64,000 nt of DNA from TK10-74A sp965263065 (GTDB lineage: Bacteria > Chloroflexota > Dehalococcoidia > Bin125), in NCBI GenBank assembly GCA_965263065.1, contig CBDHGH010000003.1, positions 620,001-684,000 on the forward strand, written 5' to 3'. The notes below the pieces were generated by a model that saw nothing but the letters and a program-made list of their open reading frames with translations, made no database searches and was not told where the DNA came from. Positions 1 to 8,480 of this stretch are shown here, in pieces (position 1 is the first letter of the stretch; every line of letters begins with the position of its first letter). Made by a program: the position numbers and the translations under genes.

Positions 1-183
1 CGCCGGCGAACTGGGACGGCTGTCGCAGGCCACGATCGCGGTCCGGGCCTGGAACCGTCGTCGCAGGAACGTGCCGAGCGCCCGCGCCGTCCGGTAGACC
101 ACGTCCGGCGTCAGCTCGTCGTCGGCGACGCCGCGCACGTCGTATGCGCGGAAGATGTGCGGGGGGAGAGGGGGGTGTTCCAC
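1..183 (-). CDS. phosphomannomutase/phosphoglucomutase, N-terminal part (runs off the window)
   Basis: The reverse strand reads from a GTG at 183 through 61 codons to the window edge with no stop. Residues 9-19 read HIFRAYDVRGV, the N-terminal signature of the alpha-D-phosphohexomutase family (ManB/AlgC type), which interconverts hexose 6-phosphate and hexose 1-phosphate for sugar-nucleotide synthesis. The end of the fragment, ACDSRPSSP, matches the substrate-binding 'GxDxR' strand of domain 1. The catalytic phosphoserine loop lies beyond the edge. GTG at 183 is the only start close to the motif. The gene is divergent from the next one, with 67 bases between the two starts. Substrate specificity cannot be told from this part. 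Confidence 0.85.
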   Translation of the reverse strand, partial: MEHPPLPPHIFRAYDVRGVADDELTPDVVYRTARALGTFLRRRFQARTAIVACDSRPSSPA

Positions 184-250
184 CGTCCCGATTGTAGGCT
201 CGATTGGACGGCGACGCGCCACGGCGCGCCCGCGCCGATCCCGGAGGCCC

Positions 251-661
251 ATGGCCGGCTACTCCGCCACGCCACTGCCCACGAAGCTCGGCATCAAGCC
301 GGGCCATCGGGTCGCGCTGGTCGACGCCGCGCCCGGCATGACGGCACTGCTCGCCCCCTTGCCGGCCGATGTCCGCCTGCGCGGGGACCTGCGCGGCCGC
401 GACACGTTCGATGTCGCGGTGCTGTTCTGCCGCCGCCGGGGCGATCTGCGCCGCCGCTTCGCGGGGGTCGCCAAGCGCCTCACCCGCGAGGGCGGCCTGT
501 GGGTCGCCTGGCCGAAGAAGAGCTCCGGGCTGGAGACCGACCTGTCGGACTCCGTCGTGCGCGAGTTCGGGCTGTCGACGGGCATGGTCGACAACAAGGT
601 CTGCGCGATCGACGAGACGTGGTCGGGCCTCCGCTTCGTCGTGCGGCTGCGGGATCGCTAG
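251..661 (+). CDS. DUF3052-type protein
   Basis: This is a 136-residue protein beginning MAGYSATPLPTKLGIKPGHR, a form I recognise as the family usually labelled DUF3052, widespread in actinobacteria and Chloroflexota. Conserved features are the GIKPGHRVALVDAAPG loop near the start and the stretch WVAWPKK at about residues 87-93, then KVCAID..WSGL near the end. The fold suggested is a small Rossmann-like or methyltransferase-like domain without an obvious catalytic site, and no function is established. ATG 251 is chosen because GGAGG lies at 243-247; an upstream in-frame ATG at 155 would add a low-complexity Arg-rich leader. Confidence 0.75.
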   Translation: MAGYSATPLPTKLGIKPGHRVALVDAAPGMTALLAPLPADVRLRGDLRGRDTFDVAVLFCRRRGDLRRRFAGVAKRLTREGGLWVAWPKKSSGLETDLSDSVVREFGLSTGMVDNKVCAIDETWSGLRFVVRLRDR

Positions 662-686
662 GCCGCGGGGTCGCGAGGGCGGTCCG

Positions 687-2819
687 TCAGGCCGGCGAGT
701 CCGACGCCAGCAGCGCCCGCAACGCCTCTGGAGCCGTCACCGGCGGGCTGCACGCGAAGCCGTGACAGACGTAGGCCGCCGGGGCGCCGTCGAGCGGCGT
801 CTTGCCGTGGAGCTGCGGGACCGCGCTCTCCCCGACGTCGCGGCCGGCCAGCTGGGGCATCACGACGGTCGGACCGGGCGGCCCCTGCCACACGGCGCGC
901 AGCAGGGCCTGCGTTGCGGGGTCCGCCGCGTCGCCGACGATGCCCACCGCCTGATGCCGATCCAGCCAGTCGAGGGCGGCGACGAAGCCGCTCATCATGA
1001 CGGGCGCGCGGGTCAGAATGACGCCGAAGGCGACGGCCATGGCCTCGAGGCGGTCGGCGTAGAGGCCGTCCCCCGTCAGCGCGTACAGCCGGGCCAGGAC
1101 GCGGGCGGCCTGAGAGTTGCCCGACGGCGTTGCCCCGTCGTAGGTCGGCTTCTTGCGGCTGACCAGCGCTTCGTTGCCCGAGCCGGTCGTGAAGAACCCA
1201 CCCGCCTCGGAGTCCCAATAGCGCTCGATCATCGTGTCGGCGAGGCGGCGGGCCTCGACAAACCAGCGCTCCTCGCCGGTCGCCTCGTAGAGCGACAGCA
1301 GGCCGTCGGCGAGGGCGGCGTAGTCCTCCAGGAAGGCCGGCACCGACGCTCGCCCGCCCGCGAAGATGCGCAACAGGCCCGCCTCGTCGCCGGGCGGGCG
1401 CATCGTCTCCAGGAGGAAGCTGGCGGCGGCGCGCGCGGCGTCGATGAAGCGCGGCGCGTCGAGCACGGCCCCGCCGCGCGCCAGGGCGTCGATGGCCATG
1501 CCGTTCCAGGCCACGATCACCTTGGTGTCGGTGGCGGGCGGGACGCGCTGCGCCCGCTCCGCGAGCAGCGTCGCCCGTGCGGCCGCCAGGGTCTCGGCGG
1601 CGGTCGCTTCCTCGAGCTGGTGCCAGGCGCCCGCCTGCGCCAGCGGCATCCGCGGATGCAGGATGTTGCGCCCCTCGAAGTTGCCCGTCTCCGTCACGTC
1701 GTAGTAGCGGGCAAACAGGGGCGCGTCGTCGCCCAGCAGCTGCGTGACCTCGGCCAGCGACCAGACGAAGTACTTGCCCTCTTCGCCCTCGGAATCCGCG
1801 TCGGTCGAGGCGTAGAACGCGCCCTCGGGCGTGCGCATCTCGCGCAGCAGGTAGTCGAGCGTCTCGGCGGCGATGCGGGAGAAGATCGCGTCGCCGCTGA
1901 GGCGCGCCGCATCCAGGTAGAGCGGCACGAGGAGGGCGTTGTCGTAGAGCATCTTCTCGAAGTGCGGCGCCAGCCAGCGCTCATCGACTGCGTAGCGGTG
2001 GAAGCCGCCGGCGAGCTGGTCATAGACGCCGCCCTCGGCCATGCGCCGCAGCGTCGTCAGGACCTGGTCGCGGGCGTGCGGGTGGTTGTCGGCGACGGCG
2101 TGCTGCAACAGCAGGGCCAGGAAGAAGGGCTGGGGGAACTTGGGCGCCCCGCCGAAGCCGCCGAACTGCTTGTCGTAGCTCTTCATGATCTGGGCGGCGG
2201 CCGCGCGACGGGCGGCGGCGGGGTCGGCGCGCTCCGCCCCCGGCTCCAGCGGGCCGGGCGCCTGCTCCAGGTGCGCGGCGATCTGGCCGGCCTGCCCTTC
2301 GACGGCGTCGCGTCGCTCCCGGTAGGCCGCGCCGACGGAGTCCAGCACCTGCCGCCAGGACGGCATCCCCTGGCGCGCTACGGGCGGGAAGTACGTCCCG
2401 CCGAAGAACGGCCGGCCATCGGGCAGACAGAACACGTTCAGCGGCCAGCCGCCCTGGCCGCGCATGAGTTGCACAGCCTCCATGTAGATCTCATCGACGT
2501 CGGGGCGCTCCTCGCGGTCGACCTTGATGCTGATGAAGAGCTCGTTCTGGCGGGCCGCCAGCGCCTCGTCCTCGAACGACTCGCGCTCCATCACGTGGCA
2601 CCAATGGCAGGCGGCGTAGCCGATGCTGACCAGCACCGGCTTGTCCTCGTCGCGGGCGCGCTGCCAGGCGTCGTCGCCCCAGGCCTGCCAATCGACCGGG
2701 TTGTGCCGATGCTGCAGCAGGTAGGGGCTGGTCTCGCGCGCGAGCGGGTTCGTGTGCGGCGGGGCGGCGGCGGCAGTGTCGGCGGCGTGGGCGGTATCGC
2801 GGGTGGAGGCCATGCGCAT
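687..2819 (-). CDS. thioredoxin-domain/glycosidase-like protein of the YyaL (DUF255, SPATA20) family
   Basis: The 710-residue length is typical of the family. An N-terminal thioredoxin-fold domain (about residues 24-190) carries the dithiol C71-H-W-C74 in GYAACHWCHVM, preceded by SPYLLQHRHNPVDW, the hallmark of YyaL/SPATA20. The remainder is an (alpha/alpha)6 barrel like N-acylglucosamine 2-epimerases, with motifs such as YDQLAGGFHRYAVDERW and FEKMLYDNALL. The cellular role of the family is unsettled; redox chemistry linked to carbohydrate metabolism is only an inference from the domains. No signal peptide is visible, so it should be cytoplasmic. It is convergent with the DUF3052 gene, 25 bases apart. 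Confidence 0.92.
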   Translation of the reverse strand: MRMASTRDTAHAADTAAAAPPHTNPLARETSPYLLQHRHNPVDWQAWGDDAWQRARDEDKPVLVSIGYAACHWCHVMERESFEDEALAARQNELFISIKVDREERPDVDEIYMEAVQLMRGQGGWPLNVFCLPDGRPFFGGTYFPPVARQGMPSWRQVLDSVGAAYRERRDAVEGQAGQIAAHLEQAPGPLEPGAERADPAAARRAAAAQIMKSYDKQFGGFGGAPKFPQPFFLALLLQHAVADNHPHARDQVLTTLRRMAEGGVYDQLAGGFHRYAVDERWLAPHFEKMLYDNALLVPLYLDAARLSGDAIFSRIAAETLDYLLREMRTPEGAFYASTDADSEGEEGKYFVWSLAEVTQLLGDDAPLFARYYDVTETGNFEGRNILHPRMPLAQAGAWHQLEEATAAETLAAARATLLAERAQRVPPATDTKVIVAWNGMAIDALARGGAVLDAPRFIDAARAAASFLLETMRPPGDEAGLLRIFAGGRASVPAFLEDYAALADGLLSLYEATGEERWFVEARRLADTMIERYWDSEAGGFFTTGSGNEALVSRKKPTYDGATPSGNSQAARVLARLYALTGDGLYADRLEAMAVAFGVILTRAPVMMSGFVAALDWLDRHQAVGIVGDAADPATQALLRAVWQGPPGPTVVMPQLAGRDVGESAVPQLHGKTPLDGAPAAYVCHGFACSPPVTAPEALRALLASDSPA

Positions 2820-2962
2820 CCTCTCGGGGCTGGGAAGCGAGCCTAGCAGCGGTGTCGCGGGGCGATCCGGGGCCCGCCCAATGGATCTCGCACGACGTTA
2901 ACGAGCCGGTGCTTTCGCGACCCCCGCGGAAGTGGTTCCGTGCACTCAGGACGGGGGACGCC

Positions 2963-3694
2963 ATGACCACACGCAACATCGCAGCACGACTCAGCCAGGA
3001 CGGACTCGCCGCCATCGGGCGCCCGCTGCCGCGGACGCTGCGCCAACTCGCCGCCGAGATGTTCGGCACCTTCGGCCTCGTCTTCCTGGGCGTCGGAGCG
3101 GCCGTCGTCGATTACGCGACCGAGGGTTCCCTGGGGCGCGTGGGCAACGGCCTCACGTTCGGGCTGGCCGTCTTCGCGATGGTGCTGGCCTTCGGACGGG
3201 TCAGCGGCGCGCACATCAACCCGGCCGTCACGATCGGCCTGTGGGCGGCGGGGGAGTTCCCGGGGCGGCGCGTGCCCGGCTACATCGCGGCGCAACTGGT
3301 CGGCGCGCTGATCGCCGCATCCGTGCTGCACGGCCTGTTTCGCAACACCGGCGGGGAGCTGGGCTCGACCGTGCCGGCCGGGACGTGGGAGCAGTCGCTC
3401 GGCCTGGAGTTCATGCTGACGTTCTTCCTGATGTACGCGATCTTGGCCGTCGGGCATCAGTGGCGGGCGTCGCTGCCGCTGGTGGCGGCGACGGCGGGGG
3501 CCATCGTGGGGCTGGAGGCGACGTTCGCCGGCGGCATCTCGGGGGCGTCGATGAACCCGGCGCGGTCGTTCGGGCCGGGCGCGATCGCCTGGTTCTGGGC
3601 GCACCACTGGATTTACTGGGTGGGGCCGATCCTGGGGGCGGTGGTCGCGGCGGGCCTGCACGTCGTCATGCGGGAGGGGTCGGAGGGGGGGTGA
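2963..3694 (+). CDS. aquaporin/MIP-family channel
   Basis: This 243-residue protein has six hydrophobic segments and both half-helix signatures of major intrinsic proteins: INPAVTIG after the second segment and MNPARSFGP after the fifth. It should sit in the inner membrane and pass water or small neutral solutes. The Arg directly after the second NPA (NPAR) is the selectivity-filter Arg. An AqpZ-like water channel is more likely than GlpF, because no glycerol genes are near and the length is compact, but I cannot settle this by eye. ATG 2963 follows GGGGGAC; a longer reading from 2852 adds a hydrophilic tail not typical of the family. Confidence 0.9.
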   Translation: MTTRNIAARLSQDGLAAIGRPLPRTLRQLAAEMFGTFGLVFLGVGAAVVDYATEGSLGRVGNGLTFGLAVFAMVLAFGRVSGAHINPAVTIGLWAAGEFPGRRVPGYIAAQLVGALIAASVLHGLFRNTGGELGSTVPAGTWEQSLGLEFMLTFFLMYAILAVGHQWRASLPLVAATAGAIVGLEATFAGGISGASMNPARSFGPGAIAWFWAHHWIYWVGPILGAVVAAGLHVVMREGSEGG

Positions 3695-3708
3695 GACCAA
3701 CGCGGTCG

Positions 3709-4389
3709 TTAGACGAGTTGTCTCTGAGCGACGTAGGCGCGCGGATCGTGCTTCAACTCGTCAAGCATCCGCCTCAGGTCATTGAACGTTGAGACCGCTA
3801 TCCCACCCCGGCGGATGAGTTCGCGATTGCCATCGGTTTCGGGCGAGCTGGACCGAACAACGAGCAGCGGCTTCTTCGCCTTCAAGCAGGCATTCCCCGC
3901 CTCCCAGGTTCCGCCCTTGAGTCCCGCCTGGACGACGACCAACGTCTGCGAAAGTGCGATGACCAGATGGTTGCGATCCATCGCCCGTCCGACTGTCCAG
4001 CGTGAGGAGTCGCTGAACTTGGAAACCGCGAGGAAGTTCTCCGCCGTCGTCAGTGGACGGTGAGTCAGTCGCGGCTTCCAACCCCCCAAACCTTCAGCGA
4101 GAACGGCCACCGTCCAGCCGCCGGCCTCAAGCGCCCCCCGCTGCGCTGCCTCATCGACACCTCGGGCGTTCCCCGAGATCACACCGAAACCAAGTTCCGC
4201 CGCGAGCAGACCGAGTCGGTGCGCGCGGTCGATTGACTCATCCGTGGCGTCTCTCGATCCGCAGATACCGATCGCGCGCATCCCGATGAGGTCGGTATTC
4301 CCTGCTGATCGCAGAACCGTGGCCCTAGCCAGGGCGGCGGCATCGGGCAGTTTGACCGCGAGGTCGTAGTCCTGCGGGGAGCCACTCAT
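3709..4389 (-). CDS. DprA-like Rossmann protein, ShosA-like antitoxin candidate
   Basis: This 226-residue protein is a single SMF/DprA (SLOG-type) nucleotide-binding Rossmann domain. It shows IGICGSRDATDES at about 40-52, then GFGVISGNARGVDEAAQRGAL and GWTVAVLAEGL, which line up with the DprA motifs GSR, SGxAxGID and G.T.AVL.G. It lacks the extra domains of a competence DprA. ATG 4389 lies one base beyond the stop of the upstream phosphoribosyltransferase-like gene (4391-4393), so the two are translationally coupled. Pairs of a PRTase-domain toxin and a DprA-domain antitoxin are known as ShosTA, a toxin-antitoxin and anti-phage system. I assign this by domain and order, not by alignment. GC is lower than in the flanks. 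Confidence 0.72.
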   Translation of the reverse strand: MSGSPQDYDLAVKLPDAAALARATVLRSAGNTDLIGMRAIGICGSRDATDESIDRAHRLGLLAAELGFGVISGNARGVDEAAQRGALEAGGWTVAVLAEGLGGWKPRLTHRPLTTAENFLAVSKFSDSSRWTVGRAMDRNHLVIALSQTLVVVQAGLKGGTWEAGNACLKAKKPLLVVRSSSPETDGNRELIRRGGIAVSTFNDLRRMLDELKHDPRAYVAQRQLV

Positions 4390-4390
4390 G

Positions 4391-5224
4391 TCATTCAGCA
4401 TCGAACTTGTACCTAGTCGTCCCCTTGACGTTCTTGGCGAGGCACAGAGAGAAGACCTCTCCAAATCCGGCGGCGCGCACAGCGCGCGCGGCCTCGTTCA
4501 TCGAATCGCCGTGCTCCAACACGTCGTCAACGATCAGCACCGAGCCGGATCCAGGCTCGTGCACCGCCAACGTGTCGCGCTGATGCGATGTCCGATCGGA
4601 GCCCTCCGGGAGATTCTTCTGCTTCGTGTCGCGGGCTCTGACCCGCGTGAGGTGGACATCTCGCATCCCGAAGGCCTCCGCCAACGCGGCCAGCAGTTTC
4701 GCAGGAAGCGTGTCCTGCCCAGCAGGCCCAGCGGCCGTCGATGACGGCAGCGCCGCGACGTGCCTGGCTCGACGAAGCGCTGGGTGTTTCGCGACGTAGG
4801 CGACCGCAGCCCGGATGAGCTGATCAGCCGCGGGTTCAGACCTCGGCTGCGCATACTTCGCGCGATAGATCAGCGCTCCCGTCTCCGCTCGCTGCAAGTC
4901 CTGAGTCCCCCCAGGACTCTGGCTGTAGAAGTCCAGGCAGACTGATAAGTCGGCCTCGGTCATCACCGTGACGGCCGGCGCTTGGTGAGCGCGAAGCAAC
5001 TCTCGGACATCCGCCGCTGACGCACCCGCCAACGTGAATGCCGCGCCATGCGTCGGCCACGGAGCCGGTCGGACCAACGGTTCTACAGTGATAGTGCCCA
5101 CCGTACTCAGCACCGCGTGAATGTTCGTGTTGCGTGCGCCCAAGGTAGTGGTCTGGACGGCGACCCAGAGGGTCGTATCCCCACTCTCCACCTTAAAATC
5201 CGAGACTCGGTAGCAGTCAACCAT
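4391..5224 (-). CDS. phosphoribosyltransferase-like protein, ShosT-like toxin candidate
   Basis: This 277-residue protein has a phosphoribosyltransferase fold in its second half: VLIVDDVLEHGDSMNEAA at about 229-246 is the PRPP-binding loop (hydrophobic strand, DD, then a loop that is GDS-containing instead of the usual TGxT). Residues 1-130 have no domain I recognise. It is not a standard salvage enzyme, since the loop is divergent and the N-terminal half is unrelated to apt or hpt. Together with the DprA-like gene one base downstream it matches the ShosT-ShosA layout, in which the PRTase protein is the toxin. The promoter contains a LexA operator. Hand-counted lines here give 57-68% GC against about 72% beside it, which fits acquisition by transfer. 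Confidence 0.7.
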   Translation of the reverse strand: MVDCYRVSDFKVESGDTTLWVAVQTTTLGARNTNIHAVLSTVGTITVEPLVRPAPWPTHGAAFTLAGASAADVRELLRAHQAPAVTVMTEADLSVCLDFYSQSPGGTQDLQRAETGALIYRAKYAQPRSEPAADQLIRAAVAYVAKHPALRRARHVAALPSSTAAGPAGQDTLPAKLLAALAEAFGMRDVHLTRVRARDTKQKNLPEGSDRTSHQRDTLAVHEPGSGSVLIVDDVLEHGDSMNEAARAVRAAGFGEVFSLCLAKNVKGTTRYKFDAE

Positions 5225-5236
5225 GTTTTCGCACTC

Positions 5237-5266
5237 ATACTAACGGAACGGATGTTCTATGCACAA
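5237..5266 (-). promoter_or_regulatory. SOS-controlled promoter of the ShosTA-like cassette, with LexA box 5246-5257
   Basis: On the minus strand a -35 (TTGTGC, 5266-5261) and a -10 (TAGTAT, 5242-5237) are 18 bases apart. The spacer contains GAAC-ATCC-GTTC at 5257-5246, a perfect match to the Gram-positive type LexA operator GAAC-N4-GTTC. The -10 ends only 12 bases before the ATG at 5224, so the leader would be about six bases. The same half-sites stand in the promoter of lexA at 24653-24664. LexA bound here would cover the promoter spacer and block RNA polymerase. Confidence 0.72.
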
Positions 5267-5367
5267 GGCAGTTTCACACATCAGCGCGGAGATCGACCCA
5301 ACTCGGCAGAAGATTACGTGATCGGGGGCGTGCGCAGCCGACGGGCCGACGACCGCTGCACACCCCC

Positions 5368-5373
5368 TATCCT
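5368..5373 (+). promoter_or_regulatory. -10 element, probably leaderless start for the CoA-transferase
   Basis: TATCCT ends six bases before the ATG at 5380, which would put the transcription start on or beside the start codon. No Shine-Dalgarno sequence is present. Confidence 0.45.
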
Positions 5374-5379
5374 CCGGGC

Positions 5380-6570
5380 ATGCCCCCGTCCGACGATCCC
5401 GCCGACCAGCCCTCCGCCCTCTCCGGGATCCGCGTCGTCTCGCTGGGGCAGGTGCTGGCGGCGCCGTTCTGCGCGACGTTGCTGGCCGAGTTCGGCGCCG
5501 AGGTGATCAAGGTCGAGCGGCCCGGCAGCGGCGACGGCCTGCGCGGCACCATCGCGTTCCCGCAGGAGAACCGCGGCAAGAAGTCCGTCACCTGCGACAT
5601 CAAGTCGCCTGAGGGCAAGGCGCTGCTCAAGCGGCTGATCGACACGGCCGACATCCTGGTGGAGAACTTCCGGCCCGGCACGCTGGAGCGGCTCGATTTG
5701 GCCCCCGACGGCCTGCGCGCGACCAACCCGGGGCTGATCGTCGTGCGGATCAGCGGCTACGGGCAGACGGGGCCGTACCGGGAGCGGGCCGGCTTCGACC
5801 GCGTGGCGCTGAGCTTCGCGGGCATCACGGCGGTGACGGGCGAGGCCGACCGCCCACCCGTACGGCCGGGCTACATGATCGCCGACTACGGGGCCGGCAC
5901 GTTCGCGGCGCTGGGCGCGCTGCTGGCGCTGCAGGCCCGGCAGCGCACGGGCCGCGGGCAGGATGTCGACCAGGCGCTCTACGAAGCGGTCTGGCGCATG
6001 AGCGGCTCGCACATGAGCAGCTTCGGCCGCAGCGGCCGCAACCGCGAGCGGTCCGGCAATTACTTCCCCGGCGTCGTGCCCGCCGAACAGTTCCAGACCG
6101 CCGACGGCGAATACCTGATCCTCAACGCCACGACCGACCGCGTCTTCGCCCGCCTCGCGACGGCGATCGGCCAGCCGGCACTCGCCGACGACCCGGCCTA
6201 CGCGCAGTCGGCCCAGCGCCGTAAGCATCCCGAGGAGCTGCACGCCATCCTCCGCGCCTGGGTGGGCGAGCGCTCCCTGGCCGACTGCCAAGCCACTTTC
6301 GACGCCCACGGCGTGCCCGCCGTGAAGCTCTACACGACCAGCGACATCGCCGCCGACCCCCACTACGCCGCCCGGGCGCAGGTCCTGGAAGTCGACAGCG
6401 CGGACTTCGGTACACTGCTCCAGCCCGGGGTCGTGCCGCGACTCACCGACACCCCGGGCCACGTCGCCCGCCGCGCGCCGCTGCTCGGCGAGCACAACGC
6501 CGAGGTCTACGGCGCGCTGGGCCTCGACGCGGACGAACTCACCCGGCTGGCCGCGGAGGGCGCGATCTAG
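5380..6570 (+). CDS. CoA-transferase family III (CaiB/BaiF type)
   Basis: This 396-residue protein has the family length and motifs: LSGIRVVSLGQVLAAPFCATLLAEFGAEVIKVE at the start, then VENFRPGTLERL and ISGYGQTGPY. The catalytic Asp that forms the acyl-anhydride with the CoA substrate is D169 in MIADYGAG, the same number as in formyl-CoA transferase. It moves CoA between carboxylic acids; the acid cannot be named from sequence. The next gene, a DapA-type aldolase 50 bases downstream on the same strand, may share its transcript and suggests breakdown of a carboxylic acid. Confidence 0.9.
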   Translation: MPPSDDPADQPSALSGIRVVSLGQVLAAPFCATLLAEFGAEVIKVERPGSGDGLRGTIAFPQENRGKKSVTCDIKSPEGKALLKRLIDTADILVENFRPGTLERLDLAPDGLRATNPGLIVVRISGYGQTGPYRERAGFDRVALSFAGITAVTGEADRPPVRPGYMIADYGAGTFAALGALLALQARQRTGRGQDVDQALYEAVWRMSGSHMSSFGRSGRNRERSGNYFPGVVPAEQFQTADGEYLILNATTDRVFARLATAIGQPALADDPAYAQSAQRRKHPEELHAILRAWVGERSLADCQATFDAHGVPAVKLYTTSDIAADPHYAARAQVLEVDSADFGTLLQPGVVPRLTDTPGHVARRAPLLGEHNAEVYGALGLDADELTRLAAEGAI

Positions 6571-6620
6571 CCGGCCGGGCCCACGCCGAACGAAGCCCAC
6601 GCCGAACGAAGGAGAACCGC

Positions 6621-7544
6621 ATGCCCTTGGACCTCAGCGGCCTGATGGTCGCCCAGGTGACGCCCTTTACCGAGGACGGCGCCGACGTCGATCTCGACTG
6701 GCTGCCCGCCCACATCGCGTGGCTACACGGGCAGGGCGTGTCCTCGATCCTGACCCTGGGCACGAACGGCGAGGGCCCCTCGGTGGGGCTGGCCGAGCGA
6801 CGGCGCGTCGTCGAGGCGGTGGTGGCGCAGCGCGACGCCCTCGGTGGGGGCCTGGGGGTCGTCGCGGGCGCGGGCTGCCTCGCCCTACCGGACACGATCC
6901 GCGCCGCCAACGACGCCCTCGACGCCGGGGCGGACGCTGTCGCGCTGCTGCCCGCCCACTTCTACGACAACACCGATGCGGCCGGACAGCTGCACTACTT
7001 CAGCAGCGTGATCGACGCGCTGCCGGCGCAGGCGCGCGTGCTGCTCTACAACATCCCGCCCCGCACCAAGATGGACATCGCCGATGAGATCGTGCTGGCG
7101 CTGCTCGAGCTCTTCGGGGAGCAGGTGATCGGCATCAAGGACTCCAGCGGCGACGTCGCCCGCACGCAGCGTTACATCGACGCGACGGCGGATGCCGAGT
7201 CGTTCGTGGTGCTGGCCGGGGCGGACCACGTCCACGCCGAGTTGTACGCCGCCGGCTGCGGCGGCGGCGTCAGCGGCATGGCCAATGCCGTCCCCGCCCT
7301 GGCCATCGCCGTCCAGTCGACGTTTCGGCAGGGCGGCGACGCCGAACGCCCGCAGCGCCAGCTCAACGCCGTCAAGGATCTGGTGCAGGCCTTCCCGGCG
7401 GTGGGGGCGTTGAAGTCGTTGATCGGGATCACGGCGGGCCTGCCGACGCCGCACTGCCGGCCGCCGAACCGCGATCTCTCGGCCGAGGAAGCGGCCGCCT
7501 TCCAGGAGGCGATCGGCCGCTTCCTCGTCGGTGCGCCGGCCTGA
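6621..7544 (+). CDS. dihydrodipicolinate synthase/N-acetylneuraminate lyase family aldolase
   Basis: This 307-residue TIM-barrel class I aldolase carries the family signature GTNGEG at 48-53, the Tyr of LLYNIPPRT (Y143) and the Schiff-base Lys K173 in VIGIKDSSGD. Members cleave or condense pyruvate with an aldehyde. Its place behind a CoA-transferase, with no lysine genes nearby, argues for a catabolic role over DapA proper. The GXXG and C-terminal parts (CGGGVSGMANAVP) are conserved. An AAGGAGAA ribosome site precedes ATG 6621. Confidence 0.88.
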   Translation: MPLDLSGLMVAQVTPFTEDGADVDLDWLPAHIAWLHGQGVSSILTLGTNGEGPSVGLAERRRVVEAVVAQRDALGGGLGVVAGAGCLALPDTIRAANDALDAGADAVALLPAHFYDNTDAAGQLHYFSSVIDALPAQARVLLYNIPPRTKMDIADEIVLALLELFGEQVIGIKDSSGDVARTQRYIDATADAESFVVLAGADHVHAELYAAGCGGGVSGMANAVPALAIAVQSTFRQGGDAERPQRQLNAVKDLVQAFPAVGALKSLIGITAGLPTPHCRPPNRDLSAEEAAAFQEAIGRFLVGAPA

Positions 7545-7623
7545 CGCGGCCACGATCACGGCGTCGGCGCGGGATCAGCCGCGGGCGCCGCCAAGGGTCC
7601 ACATTTCCAGGGCCCGCCGGGGC

Positions 7624-7629
7624 TATACT
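7624..7629 (+). promoter_or_regulatory. -10 candidate ahead of the response regulator
   Basis: TATACT stands out in the GC-rich 213-base gap between 7545 and 7757. The -35 region (around 7601-7607) is weak. The leader to ATG 7758 would be about 120 bases; I see no clear hairpin with a T tract in it. Confidence 0.35.
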
Positions 7630-7757
7630 GCGACGGGGCGACGGCGATCAATCCTGGGGGCGCGTGCCGTCGGCGACCGGCGCTCCGGGCGGCGCGTGCG
7701 ATCCCGCTCGACCCCGAACCCACGTGACGCCGACAAGCCACCCGGAGCGAGGCCCTT

Positions 7758-8466
<709 letters not shown>

Positions 8467-8480
<14 letters not shown>

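Noticed and set aside
369..2846. Long open plus-strand frame opposite the YyaL-type gene
   Set aside because: Composition is Arg/Gly/Ala shadow of the minus-strand codons and no domain is visible; the minus-strand frame has clear family motifs.
3709..4389. DprA-like gene as competence dprA
   Set aside because: It is shorter than competence DprA, lacks extra domains and is coupled to a PRTase-like gene under a LexA box.
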